Of a stretch of 64,000 bases of DNA, positions 18,130 through 26,235 are shown in pieces. The notes under the pieces were generated by a model. That model was not told the DNA's origin, searched no databases, and worked only from the letters and a program-made list of their open reading frames with translations. The stretch comes from CAYNXB01 sp964401045 (GTDB lineage: Bacteria > Pseudomonadota > Alphaproteobacteria > Sphingomonadales > Sphingomonadaceae). The number at the start of each line of letters is the position of its first letter. Positions within the stretch are counted from its first letter, which is position 1. The DNA lies in NCBI GenBank assembly GCA_964401045.1, contig CAYNXB010000004.1, forward strand, positions 1-64,000, in the 5' to 3' direction. Both the position numbers and the translations under genes were made by a program.

Positions 18130-20757
18130 TTGATCGCCGTCCTCAAACATCGGCTCCTGCGCGGCCCGAACCTTTATGCCGACCGCTCGGCGGTCGTCGC
18201 TACGCTGAGCGCCGATGGGGAGTTCGGCCCGCTTGCCCAAGCGGTTCCGCCGGGCGTCGGCGGGCTTGCGGACTGCGCGGGCCTCGACGGCGGACCTGAC
18301 GTGCTGGCGCTGATCCAGGCCGCGCGGGCCGGCCTTGCGGATGACGCCGACGGCTGGGCGCTGGCGCTCGCGATCGCGGAGCGTGCTCAGGCGGGCTTCG
18401 CCCTCGTGCCGACACGCGGGAGAATCCTGCGCCGGGGCGAAGACGAGATGATCCTGCTCGTGCCGGCGGACAGCGCACAAGTGGGCATGGCGGCGCTCGA
18501 CCTGGCGCTGATGCTGGTGCTCGAAATGAGCAAGCCTCCAGAGCAGGCGAGCGGCGCGCGCGCTATCGCGAACCGGGCGCGGTTCGTCGGCATCGCGCGC
18601 GCGAATTCGCTCGACCAGCTTACGCTGGGCATCGTCCGCCGTGCCATCGAGCTCGACATCCCGGTCTATGCGCTGGGCCGTGGGGGCAATCTCGTCCAGC
18701 TGGGCCAGGGTCGTTTTGGCCATCTCATCCGCGAAACGGTGCTCGATCCGCAGTCCGGCCACGCGTTGTCGCTGGCGCGGGACAAATGGGCTACCCTTGC
18801 GCGGCTGCGGGCATTCGGCCTTCCGGCGCTGCCGTCGGGACTGGTCAGGAGCGCCGACCACGCGGTCGCGATCGCCCGCAAGATCGATGGCCCGGTCGCC
18901 GTAAAGCCCGCCGCCGGTGGGCAGGGTGCCGGCATCAGCCTGCGCCTGACGGACGAGGCCGACATTCGCAAGGCCTTCTCCACGGCGGCGAAGTACGGCC
19001 CCAGAGTGCTGATCGAGAAGTACGCACCCGGAGCGGATTTTCGCCTCCTGGTCGTCGAGGGCCGCATGCTGGCGGCGGTCGAGCGCCTTCCGGCCCGGGT
19101 CTACGGAGACGGCCGCAGCACGGTGCGGCAGTTGATCGACGTGCTCAACACCGATCCACTGCGCGGGCCGAAGTTCGAGAAACTGCTGGACCGGGTCCGC
19201 ATCGACGAACGGACCGAGGGGCTGCTCGCACGGCAGGGCTTCGCGCTCGATTCGGCGCCGCCAGCCGGGGCAGAGGTGATCGTCACCGCAACGTCCAACT
19301 TCTCTCAAGGCGGGACGACGATCGACGTCACCGACATCGTCCACCCGGATAACCGTCTCGCCGCCGAAATTGCGGCGCGTTCGTGCCACGCGCTCGTTGC
19401 CGGGGTCGATTTCATCTCACCGGACATCAGCCGCTCCTGGCGCGAGGGGGGCAGCTGGATTCTCGAGGTCAACACCTCGCCATGTCTGCGGCCGCACTGG
19501 ATCGCCAATCCGGGGCAGGATGTGACGACGCCTGTTGTGCGGGTGGCCTTCCCCGAAGGGGCCCCCGCGCGCGTGCCGATTGCCGGGGTGACCGGCAGCG
19601 TGGGCAAGACAACCACCTGCCAGATGGTGGCGCATATCGCCCGCACCGCCGGCCGGCATCCGGCGCTCAACACGACGCAGGGGACGTGGTCGGGCGAGGC
19701 GCAGCTGAGGGTGGGCGACGACGCGAGCGGGATATTCACAGCCGAGCTGCTGACCGATCCCGCGGTCGACATGGCGATCGCGGAGCTCGCCCGCGGTGCG
19801 CTGATCAAGAGCGGAATGGGCATCGACGCGCTCGACGTGGCGGCGGTGCTCAACCTGCATGACAATCACGTCGGCCTCGATGGCGTCCAGACGCGCGAGG
19901 AACTTGCCAGGGTCAAGGCCATCCCGGTGCGGCACGCACGGCAATGGGTGCTGCTCAATGCCGACGATCCGCTGATCCTGGCGATGCGCGAAGACATGCG
20001 GCCCGGCGCACTGCTCTGTCTTGTGAGTGCGGACGTGCACAATGCCGCGCTCGCCCGGCACCGCCAGGCGGGCGGCTGCACGGCGACGATCGAGGGCAGC
20101 GGCGAGCACGCGACGATCGTCGTTCGGCAGGGTGAGGAGATCGAGCTTTCGCTGAAGGTGGCGGCGATCCCGGCGGGGGATGACGGGGCATCACGCGCGA
20201 TAGCGGAGAACGCCATGTTCGCCGCCACGACGGCGCTCAAACTCGGCCTGCCGGCCGAGGCGGTCGTTGCCGGACTGAGCGGCTTCATTTCGGACGCACG
20301 ACAAAATCCCGCCAGGCACAACCGGATCGAAGGCCTGCCGTTCGGGCTGCTGGTGACGTGGCTCGATGGCGTGCCCGCCCTCGACGAAATCCTCGCCCGG
20401 CCGGAGCGCGAAGCGGCCGGGGGGCGGCGCCACATTTACCTGACCATCGCCGGCGACCGGGGCGACGACTGGATTCGCGACATGGCACACAAGGCGGCGG
20501 GTCACTTCGACCATTACTGGTGCAGCGAGCTGAACAATTTGCGCGGGCGCGCTCCCGGCGAGGTGGCAGAGCTTACCGCACGGTTCTTGCGAGAAGCGGG
20601 CGTTCCGGAGGAAGCGGTCACCCCGCTCGCCCTGAAAAACCGCGCGCTCGCTTCTGTGCTGCCGCACATCGGGGCCGGCGAGCACATGACCGTGCTGGTC
20701 TACGATACCGCCGAGAACCTGGCGGACATCGAGGCCTTCCGCCGCAGCCTCGGTTGA
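18130..20757 (+). CDS. Cyanophycin synthetase-like ATP-grasp/Mur ligase
   Basis: 875 residues. The N-terminus IAVLKHRLLRGPNLYADRSAV is the CphA start; an ATP-grasp domain follows (about residues 220-470, with VKPAAGGQGAGISL and ILEVNTSPCLRPHW), then a Mur-ligase domain with P-loop GVTGSVGKTTT near residue 490 and NLHDNHVGLDG. CphA adds Asp to a backbone and Arg to its side chains to make cyanophycin. TTG 18130 is chosen because GAAGGG precedes it and the family start follows directly; GTG 18091 is in frame. No cyanophycinase or isoaspartyl dipeptidase gene is beside it, so the product could also be another dipeptide polymer. Confidence 0.88.
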   Translation: MIAVLKHRLLRGPNLYADRSAVVATLSADGEFGPLAQAVPPGVGGLADCAGLDGGPDVLALIQAARAGLADDADGWALALAIAERAQAGFALVPTRGRILRRGEDEMILLVPADSAQVGMAALDLALMLVLEMSKPPEQASGARAIANRARFVGIARANSLDQLTLGIVRRAIELDIPVYALGRGGNLVQLGQGRFGHLIRETVLDPQSGHALSLARDKWATLARLRAFGLPALPSGLVRSADHAVAIARKIDGPVAVKPAAGGQGAGISLRLTDEADIRKAFSTAAKYGPRVLIEKYAPGADFRLLVVEGRMLAAVERLPARVYGDGRSTVRQLIDVLNTDPLRGPKFEKLLDRVRIDERTEGLLARQGFALDSAPPAGAEVIVTATSNFSQGGTTIDVTDIVHPDNRLAAEIAARSCHALVAGVDFISPDISRSWREGGSWILEVNTSPCLRPHWIANPGQDVTTPVVRVAFPEGAPARVPIAGVTGSVGKTTTCQMVAHIARTAGRHPALNTTQGTWSGEAQLRVGDDASGIFTAELLTDPAVDMAIAELARGALIKSGMGIDALDVAAVLNLHDNHVGLDGVQTREELARVKAIPVRHARQWVLLNADDPLILAMREDMRPGALLCLVSADVHNAALARHRQAGGCTATIEGSGEHATIVVRQGEEIELSLKVAAIPAGDDGASRAIAENAMFAATTALKLGLPAEAVVAGLSGFISDARQNPARHNRIEGLPFGLLVTWLDGVPALDEILARPEREAAGGRRHIYLTIAGDRGDDWIRDMAHKAAGHFDHYWCSELNNLRGRAPGEVAELTARFLREAGVPEEAVTPLALKNRALASVLPHIGAGEHMTVLVYDTAENLADIEAFRRSLG

Positions 20758-20761
20758 TGCG

Positions 20762-21217
20762 CTAGGCCAGCGTCGCCTCAAGCCGGTCGAGCAGCGGCAA
20801 CTGGCTCGGCAGCATCATCGTGCGCGCTTCGGGAAGGCTCATCCAGCGCGCCGCATCGACTTCTGGAAATCGCGCGTGCTTGCCGCTCTTGGGCGGCCAT
20901 TCCATCTCGAATTCGTTGCTGCGGACCCGCGTCGTATCGAAATCGTGCTCGAGGGTGAAGGCGACGACCCATTTGCCCCCGGCCTGGCGGATTTCGTCGA
21001 GCGGCTGGAGCGTGCCTGTGAGGGCCAGTCCCAGCTCCTCCTCGACTTCGCGCAGCGCTGCCGCTTCCGGCTCCTCGCCGCCATCGATTCCGCCCTTGGG
21101 GATTTGCCATGCGCCCTGATCGCGATTGCGCCAGAATGGTCCGCCGGGATGGACCAGCAGCACTTCGAGCGCACCGCCAGCGCGGCGCCAGATGAGGACG
21201 CCGGCGCTGCGCTTCAC
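20762..21217 (-). CDS. NUDIX hydrolase
   Basis: 151 residues with the Nudix box GGIDGGEEPEAAALREVEEELG (about residues 43-64), preceded by WQIPKGG. The subgroup with VLLVHPGGPFW and a C-terminal PSQLPLLDRL helix resembles ADP-ribose or nucleoside-polyphosphate hydrolases that also host cofactor-like domains; the substrate is open. The start GTG 21217 is inferred from the VKRSAGVLIWRR strand, and the ribosome site is weak. It lies directly after the alpha/beta hydrolase stop. Confidence 0.82.
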   Translation of the reverse strand: MKRSAGVLIWRRAGGALEVLLVHPGGPFWRNRDQGAWQIPKGGIDGGEEPEAAALREVEEELGLALTGTLQPLDEIRQAGGKWVVAFTLEHDFDTTRVRSNEFEMEWPPKSGKHARFPEVDAARWMSLPEARTMMLPSQLPLLDRLEATLA

Positions 21218-21227
21218 CCGCAGTGCT

Positions 21228-21908
21228 TCACTGAGCCAGGCCGAGCAGCACCTGGGCGGTCTGCTCCGGCTTGTTGCCCATGACGAAATGGTCGCAGTCG
21301 GCCTCGTGATAGTCCCACCCGGCGTCTTTCGCGGCATCGGCAAAGCGCGGGAACGGCGTCGGTTGCCACCCGGTGGCGAAGATGTACGCCTTGCGCGGGA
21401 TCGCCCGCTCGTCGCCGCTGAGGCGCACCGCCTCGAGCAACGTCAGCAGCGGGTGGTAGCCGACCACGCCGGGCACGACCGCGAAGTCGATCCCGCCGAT
21501 CGGATCGACGTAGCCCGGCTTGAACTTCTGGGAATCGATGTACCAGTTGTGCTCGAACTCGCCGGTCACGTCCCACAGCGATTGGCCGTCCTGCGGCATG
21601 AACGCGTCGATATAGCAGATCGCGTCGATCCGCTTGCCGAGGCGGCCGGCAACGCCGGTGATGACCATGCCGCCGTACGAATGGCCGACCAGGATGAAGC
21701 GGTCGTATCCCGCGCCCTCGATCTGCTCGCACACGGCGTCGATGTGATCGGTAAGGGTGATACCGGGGTGAAGCTCGGCCTGGCGCGTGCCGAGGCCCGG
21801 AAGTGTCGCCACCAATACTTCGTGGCCCGCGTCGCGCAGCGCCGGCAGTACCGCGTCGTAAGTCTGTCCGCCGCCCCAGGCGCCGTGGACCAGCACGTAG
21901 TTCGCCAT
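21228..21908 (-). CDS. Alpha/beta hydrolase
   Basis: 226 residues. YVLVHGAWGGGQTY is the oxyanion-hole region, ILVGHSYGGMVITG carries the nucleophile Ser in GHSYGG, and the C-terminal DCDHFVMGNKPEQ holds the probable His. The small single-domain form resembles plant-esterase-like EstC or salicylate-esterase-type proteins. The substrate is unknown; it lies at the edge of the aromatic island, so an aromatic ester is a fair guess. A hairpin repeat is upstream. Confidence 0.85.
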   Translation of the reverse strand: MANYVLVHGAWGGGQTYDAVLPALRDAGHEVLVATLPGLGTRQAELHPGITLTDHIDAVCEQIEGAGYDRFILVGHSYGGMVITGVAGRLGKRIDAICYIDAFMPQDGQSLWDVTGEFEHNWYIDSQKFKPGYVDPIGGIDFAVVPGVVGYHPLLTLLEAVRLSGDERAIPRKAYIFATGWQPTPFPRFADAAKDAGWDYHEADCDHFVMGNKPEQTAQVLLGLAQ

Positions 21909-21935
21909 TCGTGTCTCTCCCCTTCGGTGAACAGT

Positions 21936-21969
21936 GCTTCGTCATCGCGAGGAGCGCAAGCGACGAAGC
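21936..21969. repeat. Short palindromic repeat related to the element at 56612
   Basis: GCTTCGTC (21936-21943) and GACGAAGC (21962-21969) form a perfect 8-bp inverted repeat around ATCGCGAGGAGCGCAAGC. Wording such as CGTCATCGCGAGGAGCGCAAGC is like the dispersed CGTCATTGCGAGCGCAGCGAAGC element also seen at 56612-56688. Confidence 0.5.
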
Positions 21970-22007
21970 TGCACGAGGGATTACGAATGGCTGGCGAGCA
22001 CCAGGAA

Positions 22008-22039
22008 AAAGGCCCGCCATCTTGCGGTAGCGGGCCTTT
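22008..22039 (-). terminator. Intrinsic terminator of the ligM-like gene
   Basis: AAAGGCCCGC at 22008-22017 pairs perfectly with GCGGGCCTTT at 22030-22039 around a 12-base loop. On the minus strand the stem is followed by the T-run complementary to AAAAA at 22006-22010. It lies 24 bp after the stop of the O-demethylase gene. Confidence 0.85.
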
Positions 22040-22062
22040 CGTTTGCCTTGTTGGCGTGTCGC

Positions 22063-23463
22063 TTAGCCAGTGCGGCCCGAGCGCCAGCCGGCCTGGTAGG
22101 TGTCGCCGGCCATCTTGCTGTACGGCACCGGCGAGACGATCGCGCGGACCGCGAGCTGCTTGTGCGGCTCGACCGTGGTCTTCTTGGTGTTGGGTTCCTC
22201 GCCCCACAGCACGTGGATTTCGGTGCCGAGCGGGATCTCGTGGTCGATGGTCGCCAGCGAGAGACCCTTCTTCTCGTTGTACGAGTAGCCGGTGAACATC
22301 GACAGGCCGACCACGTTGCCGTCCGCGTCCACGACCGAATCGTAGTTGCTGTTGGCGTAGTTCGCGAGCGGAAGGTCGAAGAACTTGTACTGCTCGCCCT
22401 CAGCATCGAACAGCGAGCCCATGATCTTCTTCATGTCGTCGGCGTTCCACTCGAGGGTGACCTTCTTGCGCTGCGCAGCGGTATCGACCTTCTTCAGCGC
22501 GTCGGCGCCGATGAAATCATGGTCGAACTTCACGAACGGGCCGTAACCGAGTTCCCACGGGTTGAGGTAATAGTCCTCGATGGTCTTGCCGACGAACGAG
22601 CCGCCGATCGCGCCGGTTGCTTCGTAGCTGTCGGCCGGGAGCCACTCACGGTAGTCCTTGAGCTCGTCACCGGTGTAGATCGGCGGAAGCGGCGAGGGGA
22701 TCCAGCCCGATTCGAGGGTGTTCGACGGGTAGGCGCGGCTGCCGACCGGGATCAGGCCAAACTCTTCGCCCGCCTTGAGAATCTCGTCGCGGATGTAGTC
22801 CTGCTCGTCATAAGGACCCCAAATCTCGAGACCCGGCGATCCGGCCATGCCGTGGCGCAGGGTGCGTACGGTCTTGTTGCCGATCTTCATCGTGCTCATG
22901 TTGAAGAACTTGAGCTTCTCCAGCGTGGCGCCGTTGAGCTTCTCGATCACGTCCCACGCGCGGGGGCCCTGGATCTGGAAGCGCCAGGAGATGCGGTTGA
23001 CCGGCTTGCCCATCGGGCGCGCGGGCGAACGCGGATCGTTGATGATGTCGACGTTGTAACCGCCCTTCTCGGCCTGGAAGCGGAGCCAGTTGGCGGCCGG
23101 CGCACGGCCGACGTACACGAACTCTTCCGGGGCGAGGTAGAAGATGATGCCGTCACCGATCACGTGGCCGTAAGGCGTCGTGGGAACGTACTGCTTCGCC
23201 TTGTTGACTTCCCAACCGGCGACCGAGTTGACCATCGTGTCCGAGAGAAGCTTCAGCGCGTCCGGGCCCTTGATGTAAAGGTCGAACATGTGGTGCGACT
23301 GGTCGAACAGCACGGCCGAATGCTGCCACGCCCATTGCTCGGAACGCCAGTTCGAAAACTCGGGGGCGACGACTGGATAGACGTAGGCGCCGATCTGCGA
23401 GTTCCGCAGCTTGTCGACGATATTGGGGGTATTCTGCAGGATTTGCTCGAGATTCTCGGCCAT
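22063..23463 (-). CDS. ligM: Tetrahydrofolate-dependent aromatic O-demethylase, LigM/DesA type
   Basis: 466 residues of the GcvT (aminomethyltransferase) fold, close to the roughly 470 residues of Sphingobium LigM. Visible: SNWRSEQWAWQHSAVLFDQSHHMFDLYIKGPDALKLL at the front, FQIQGPRAWDVIEKLNG, and MAGSPGLEIWGPYDEQDYIRDEIL in the middle. Such enzymes move the methyl of vanillate, 3-O-methylgallate or syringate to THF, giving protocatechuate or gallate and 5-methyl-THF. Which substrate applies cannot be read from sequence. The product feeds the lig ring-cleavage genes at 50-57 kb. A palindrome lies about 50 bp upstream. Confidence 0.88.
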   Translation of the reverse strand: MAENLEQILQNTPNIVDKLRNSQIGAYVYPVVAPEFSNWRSEQWAWQHSAVLFDQSHHMFDLYIKGPDALKLLSDTMVNSVAGWEVNKAKQYVPTTPYGHVIGDGIIFYLAPEEFVYVGRAPAANWLRFQAEKGGYNVDIINDPRSPARPMGKPVNRISWRFQIQGPRAWDVIEKLNGATLEKLKFFNMSTMKIGNKTVRTLRHGMAGSPGLEIWGPYDEQDYIRDEILKAGEEFGLIPVGSRAYPSNTLESGWIPSPLPPIYTGDELKDYREWLPADSYEATGAIGGSFVGKTIEDYYLNPWELGYGPFVKFDHDFIGADALKKVDTAAQRKKVTLEWNADDMKKIMGSLFDAEGEQYKFFDLPLANYANSNYDSVVDADGNVVGLSMFTGYSYNEKKGLSLATIDHEIPLGTEIHVLWGEEPNTKKTTVEPHKQLAVRAIVSPVPYSKMAGDTYQAGWRSGRTG

Positions 23464-23506
23464 CGGGTTTCCTCTCACTTGTGAAAGAATCATATATGCG
23501 AAAATA

Positions 23507-23521
23507 GTATGCGGCACATAC
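23507..23521. promoter_or_regulatory. Inverted repeat upstream of the ligM-like gene
   Basis: GTATG-CGGCA-CATAC, perfect 5-bp arms, centre 51 bp upstream of the ligM-like start, in an AT-rich stretch (23490-23527) between the divergent O-demethylase and VOC genes. An extra half-site ATATGCG lies at 23494-23500. In Sphingobium, ligM is known to be controlled by a MarR-type repressor; a MarR operator here is inference. Confidence 0.45.
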
Positions 23522-23577
23522 AATATCTGGCTAGATGGGCAAGCCCCTAAGGAACCCGCGAGGGGAGGAGAACCGGC

Positions 23578-23979
23578 ATGAACGTCGATGCGCTCGACCA
23601 CGTGAACATCATCACCGACAAGCTCGACGAGACGGCCGAGTTCTACGCCAGGCTGCTCGGGCTGGTGCGCAAGGATGCGCCGCCGCCGCTGACGCCGCAG
23701 ACCGCCACATGGATGTTCGACGCTGGAGACAGGGCGATCATCCACATCAATTCGCTCGACTGCTACCGCACTTATGATCGCGAGGTGCAGCCGGGTTCGC
23801 TCACCGGCGCGCTGCACCATGTGGCGCTCAAATGCTCGGGCTACGAAGAGGTCAAGGGCCGCCTCGACGAGATGGGCGCCGAGTACGAGGAGAACCTCGT
23901 CTCGGCGATCAATCTGCGGCAGATTTTCACGCCCGATCCAAACAACGTACTGCTGGAGCTGAATTTCTTCGCGGATTGA
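23578..23979 (+). CDS. VOC superfamily protein (glyoxalase/extradiol dioxygenase fold)
   Basis: 133 residues with paired beta-alpha-beta modules: LDHVNIITDKLDETAEFYARLLGLV, ALHHVALKCSGYEEVKGRL and TPDPNNVLLELNF. The metal-ligand pattern (His near residue 8, His near 79, Glu in LLELNF) is kept. GAGGGGAGGAG provides a strong ribosome site. Divergent from the ligM-like gene, so possibly controlled by the same operator. A catabolic role in aromatic breakdown is inferred from location only. Confidence 0.8.
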   Translation: MNVDALDHVNIITDKLDETAEFYARLLGLVRKDAPPPLTPQTATWMFDAGDRAIIHINSLDCYRTYDREVQPGSLTGALHHVALKCSGYEEVKGRLDEMGAEYEENLVSAINLRQIFTPDPNNVLLELNFFAD

Positions 23980-23997
23980 GGGCGCGTCTGTGTTGGC

Positions 23998-24732
23998 CTA
24001 GCGGTAATAGACCAGCGAGCCGAACCACAGCATCAGGTTGGTGAACCATGCTGCCGGAACGACCAGCGGCATGAGGATCTGCGGCACCACGATGATCGCC
24101 GCGCCGACCCAGCCTGCCTTGCTTACCCTGCCTGTCACGCGCCGTTCGTGCCACAGGATGGCGGCCAGCATCACGTCCATTGTGGCGTAAGTGGCGTAGA
24201 ACGGGACGTAGCCCAGTCCGAGCAGCACCATGTAGAAGCGGTTGATGCCGGGCATGAGGATGCTGAGCATTGACATCAGGATCAGGTTGCGGTGCACGGC
24301 CGGCGTGCGCACCGCCCGGATCGCCATCGCGAACAGCGCGCCAAAGCTCGGCGGCGCCACGAACGAGAGGTAAAGCAGGCCCGCGCTGTCAGGGTTCCAG
24401 GGCGTGTTGATGCTGACGATCGTGAGCAAGAGCCCGAGGAAGACCACGATTGCCGCCACCGCGATCCCGAACGTACCCAGTGATCGGTGCAGGCGGACAT
24501 TCTTCGAATTGACCAGCACCGCCTGAGTCACCAACAACACCGTCCACGCAAAGAACACCACCCCATGCAAGTGCACGATGGGCGGTGCCGGTGGGAACGT
24601 GCCCATGGCGAGCGGAGCGAGATAGGTCATCCCGAACCCGCCGAAGACAAAAAACGCCATCAGCAGCGTCATGCACAAATGGAAGCTGAGCCGAAGCCCG
24701 TCTGCCGCCCTGTGGCGTGCTACAGTCGCCAT
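23998..24732 (-). CDS. Multi-pass membrane protein of unknown function
   Basis: 244 residues, seven or so hydrophobic helices starting LRLSFHLCMTLLMAFFVFGGFGM. Conserved-looking polar residues inside helices include HLHGVVFFAWTVLL, VRLHRSLGTFGIA and WHERRVTG. The His-rich spacing recalls small haem- or quinone-linked membrane proteins, but I cannot name the family. GGAGGAAG precedes ATG 24732; the longer frame upstream is low-complexity and unlikely. Confidence 0.75.
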   Translation of the reverse strand: MATVARHRAADGLRLSFHLCMTLLMAFFVFGGFGMTYLAPLAMGTFPPAPPIVHLHGVVFFAWTVLLVTQAVLVNSKNVRLHRSLGTFGIAVAAIVVFLGLLLTIVSINTPWNPDSAGLLYLSFVAPPSFGALFAMAIRAVRTPAVHRNLILMSMLSILMPGINRFYMVLLGLGYVPFYATYATMDVMLAAILWHERRVTGRVSKAGWVGAAIIVVPQILMPLVVPAAWFTNLMLWFGSLVYYR

Positions 24733-24802
24733 CGAGACTTCCTCCCCAGGATGATCCTGATCGAGCCGGGGGCGACGATCCGCTAGCCGCCCCCGCTCCT
24801 GG

Positions 24803-25222
24803 CTAACCGGCCGACGGTGCCGCGGCAGGCGCGACCGGCCTGACCGTGACGGGGTCGCCCGTGTCCGGCGTGGCAGTGAACGATCCGTCCGCCGCGGGCG
24901 TGGACTCGGTATAGCACTGCGGCATCGCACCCTCGGTGGTCGGCATGAAGCAGGTCTTGCCGTCCGTGACGGCCCATGTGCCTTGGGCCACCGTCGCTCC
25001 TGCGGCATCGGTGTCCGTGTAGGTTCCGTCGGGATTGAGCGTGGTGCTGCTAACGGTGCCATCTGCCGCGGTCACCTGGTAGGCTCCGGCAGGTGAGCCG
25101 TTCGCCGCCATAGGTGCAGGCGCTTCTGCTTCGGCAGTCTCTTCGGTGGCGGGGGCTGTCGGCTCGCTCGAACAGGCGGCCAGGATCGATAGCGGCACCA
25201 GGGCCAGTACAATTCTGCGCAT
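24803..25222 (-). CDS. Secreted lipoprotein
   Basis: 139 residues. MRRIVLALVPLSILAACSSEP is a lipoprotein signal with lipobox LAAC. An Ala/Glu/Pro linker precedes a repeat-like beta segment: AGAYQVTAADGTVSSTTLNPDGTYTDTDAAG. Two Cys (TCFMP, QCYTE) may form a disulphide. GGGAGGGA precedes ATG 25222. Related short lipoproteins are common in sphingomonads; the function is unknown. A possible weak GC-rich terminator hairpin (GGGGGC 24768 / GCCCCC 24789) follows. Confidence 0.75.
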   Translation of the reverse strand: MRRIVLALVPLSILAACSSEPTAPATEETAEAEAPAPMAANGSPAGAYQVTAADGTVSSTTLNPDGTYTDTDAAGATVAQGTWAVTDGKTCFMPTTEGAMPQCYTESTPAADGSFTATPDTGDPVTVRPVAPAAAPSAG

Positions 25223-25306
25223 CAGTGTCCCTCCCTTGAGAGGCGACCCGCGGCGAGAGGCTAGCATGCCGGCAGCGGATTGTCTCCAGTCCCCGCCCCG
25301 GGCCCG

Positions 25307-26206
25307 TCAGACCGGCTTCGTCCCCGCCGTCGTCGTCCGGTACATTTCACGGCGGTAGCCGTCGTAATCGTTGGGCCCGAGGTGCATCGTCGTGCGGTTG
25401 TCCCACAGCGCGACCATTCCCGGTTCCCACCTGAGGCGGCAGGTGAACGCGTGCTGGGTGGCATGCGCGACGAGGAACTCGATGATCGGCCGGGCCTCGT
25501 GCGTGGTCATGCCCTCGATCCCGACGGCATAAGTATCGCAGATGTATAGCGATTCCTCGCCAGTCTCCGGATGCGTGCGGACGAAGGGATGGAACGCGCC
25601 GCGCTGGCCTTGCTCGAACTGCTCCTGGTCCGCGAACTGGATCGCCTTGCCCATCAGCTTTTCCTGCGTGCGGTAGTTGTTGGCCGCGCTCATGTGCACG
25701 CGCAAGGGGCGCAGCATGTGCTGGTAGGTCTTGGAGAGGTGCCGGAAGGCGAGCGCGCAGTTGGCCCAGGTGGTATCGCCGCCATAGGGCGGACCCTCGA
25801 TCTGGCGCAGTGTAGTGATCGCGGGCGGTTCGGTGAGGAACGGGCTGTCGGTGTGCCATCCGCCGCCGAACAGGCTTGCGGCGCTGGTCTCGGCTTCCTT
25901 GATGATCGGGTGAACCTCGCGGTGGCCGGGCACCCCCTGGGTGTACGCATCTATTGCGAACGGGCCGAGCCGCGCGGCGAATTCCTCATGCTCGGCGTGG
26001 GTCAGGTGCTGGTCCTTGAGGAACAGCATCTTGTGGCGATAGAGCGCCTGCTTGAAGGCTTCGAATGCCTCGTCGCCAAGATCGGGCAGGCGCACGCCGA
26101 CGACCTCCGCGCCCATCGCCGCCGACAGCGGTTCGACGCGGAAATGGTTGGTCCTGAACGCGTGATTGTCGAAATCGCCCGCCGGGGCGACGCGCACTTC
26201 CCACAT
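25307..26206 (-). CDS. TauD/TfdA family Fe(II)/2-oxoglutarate dioxygenase
   Basis: 299 residues. The facial triad is visible: His and Asp in GGGWHTDSPF (about residues 115-120) and the distal His in TTMHLGPNDYDGYRREMYR, with the 2-OG-binding Arg in that last segment. Members hydroxylate taurine, phenoxyacids and other small acids with release of CO2 and succinate. Last gene of the long minus-strand catabolic series; 29 bp separate it from the MDR gene. An aryl ether or aromatic side-chain substrate is plausible but unproven. Confidence 0.88.
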   Translation of the reverse strand: MWEVRVAPAGDFDNHAFRTNHFRVEPLSAAMGAEVVGVRLPDLGDEAFEAFKQALYRHKMLFLKDQHLTHAEHEEFAARLGPFAIDAYTQGVPGHREVHPIIKEAETSAASLFGGGWHTDSPFLTEPPAITTLRQIEGPPYGGDTTWANCALAFRHLSKTYQHMLRPLRVHMSAANNYRTQEKLMGKAIQFADQEQFEQGQRGAFHPFVRTHPETGEESLYICDTYAVGIEGMTTHEARPIIEFLVAHATQHAFTCRLRWEPGMVALWDNRTTMHLGPNDYDGYRREMYRTTTAGTKPV

Positions 26207-26235
26207 GCCTCAGCTCTCCTTCGCCGGAACCGACT

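Noticed and set aside
21934..23484. Long plus-strand open frame opposite the ligM-like gene
   Set aside because: The product is Arg/Val/Asp-rich with no domain; the minus-strand O-demethylase explains the region fully.
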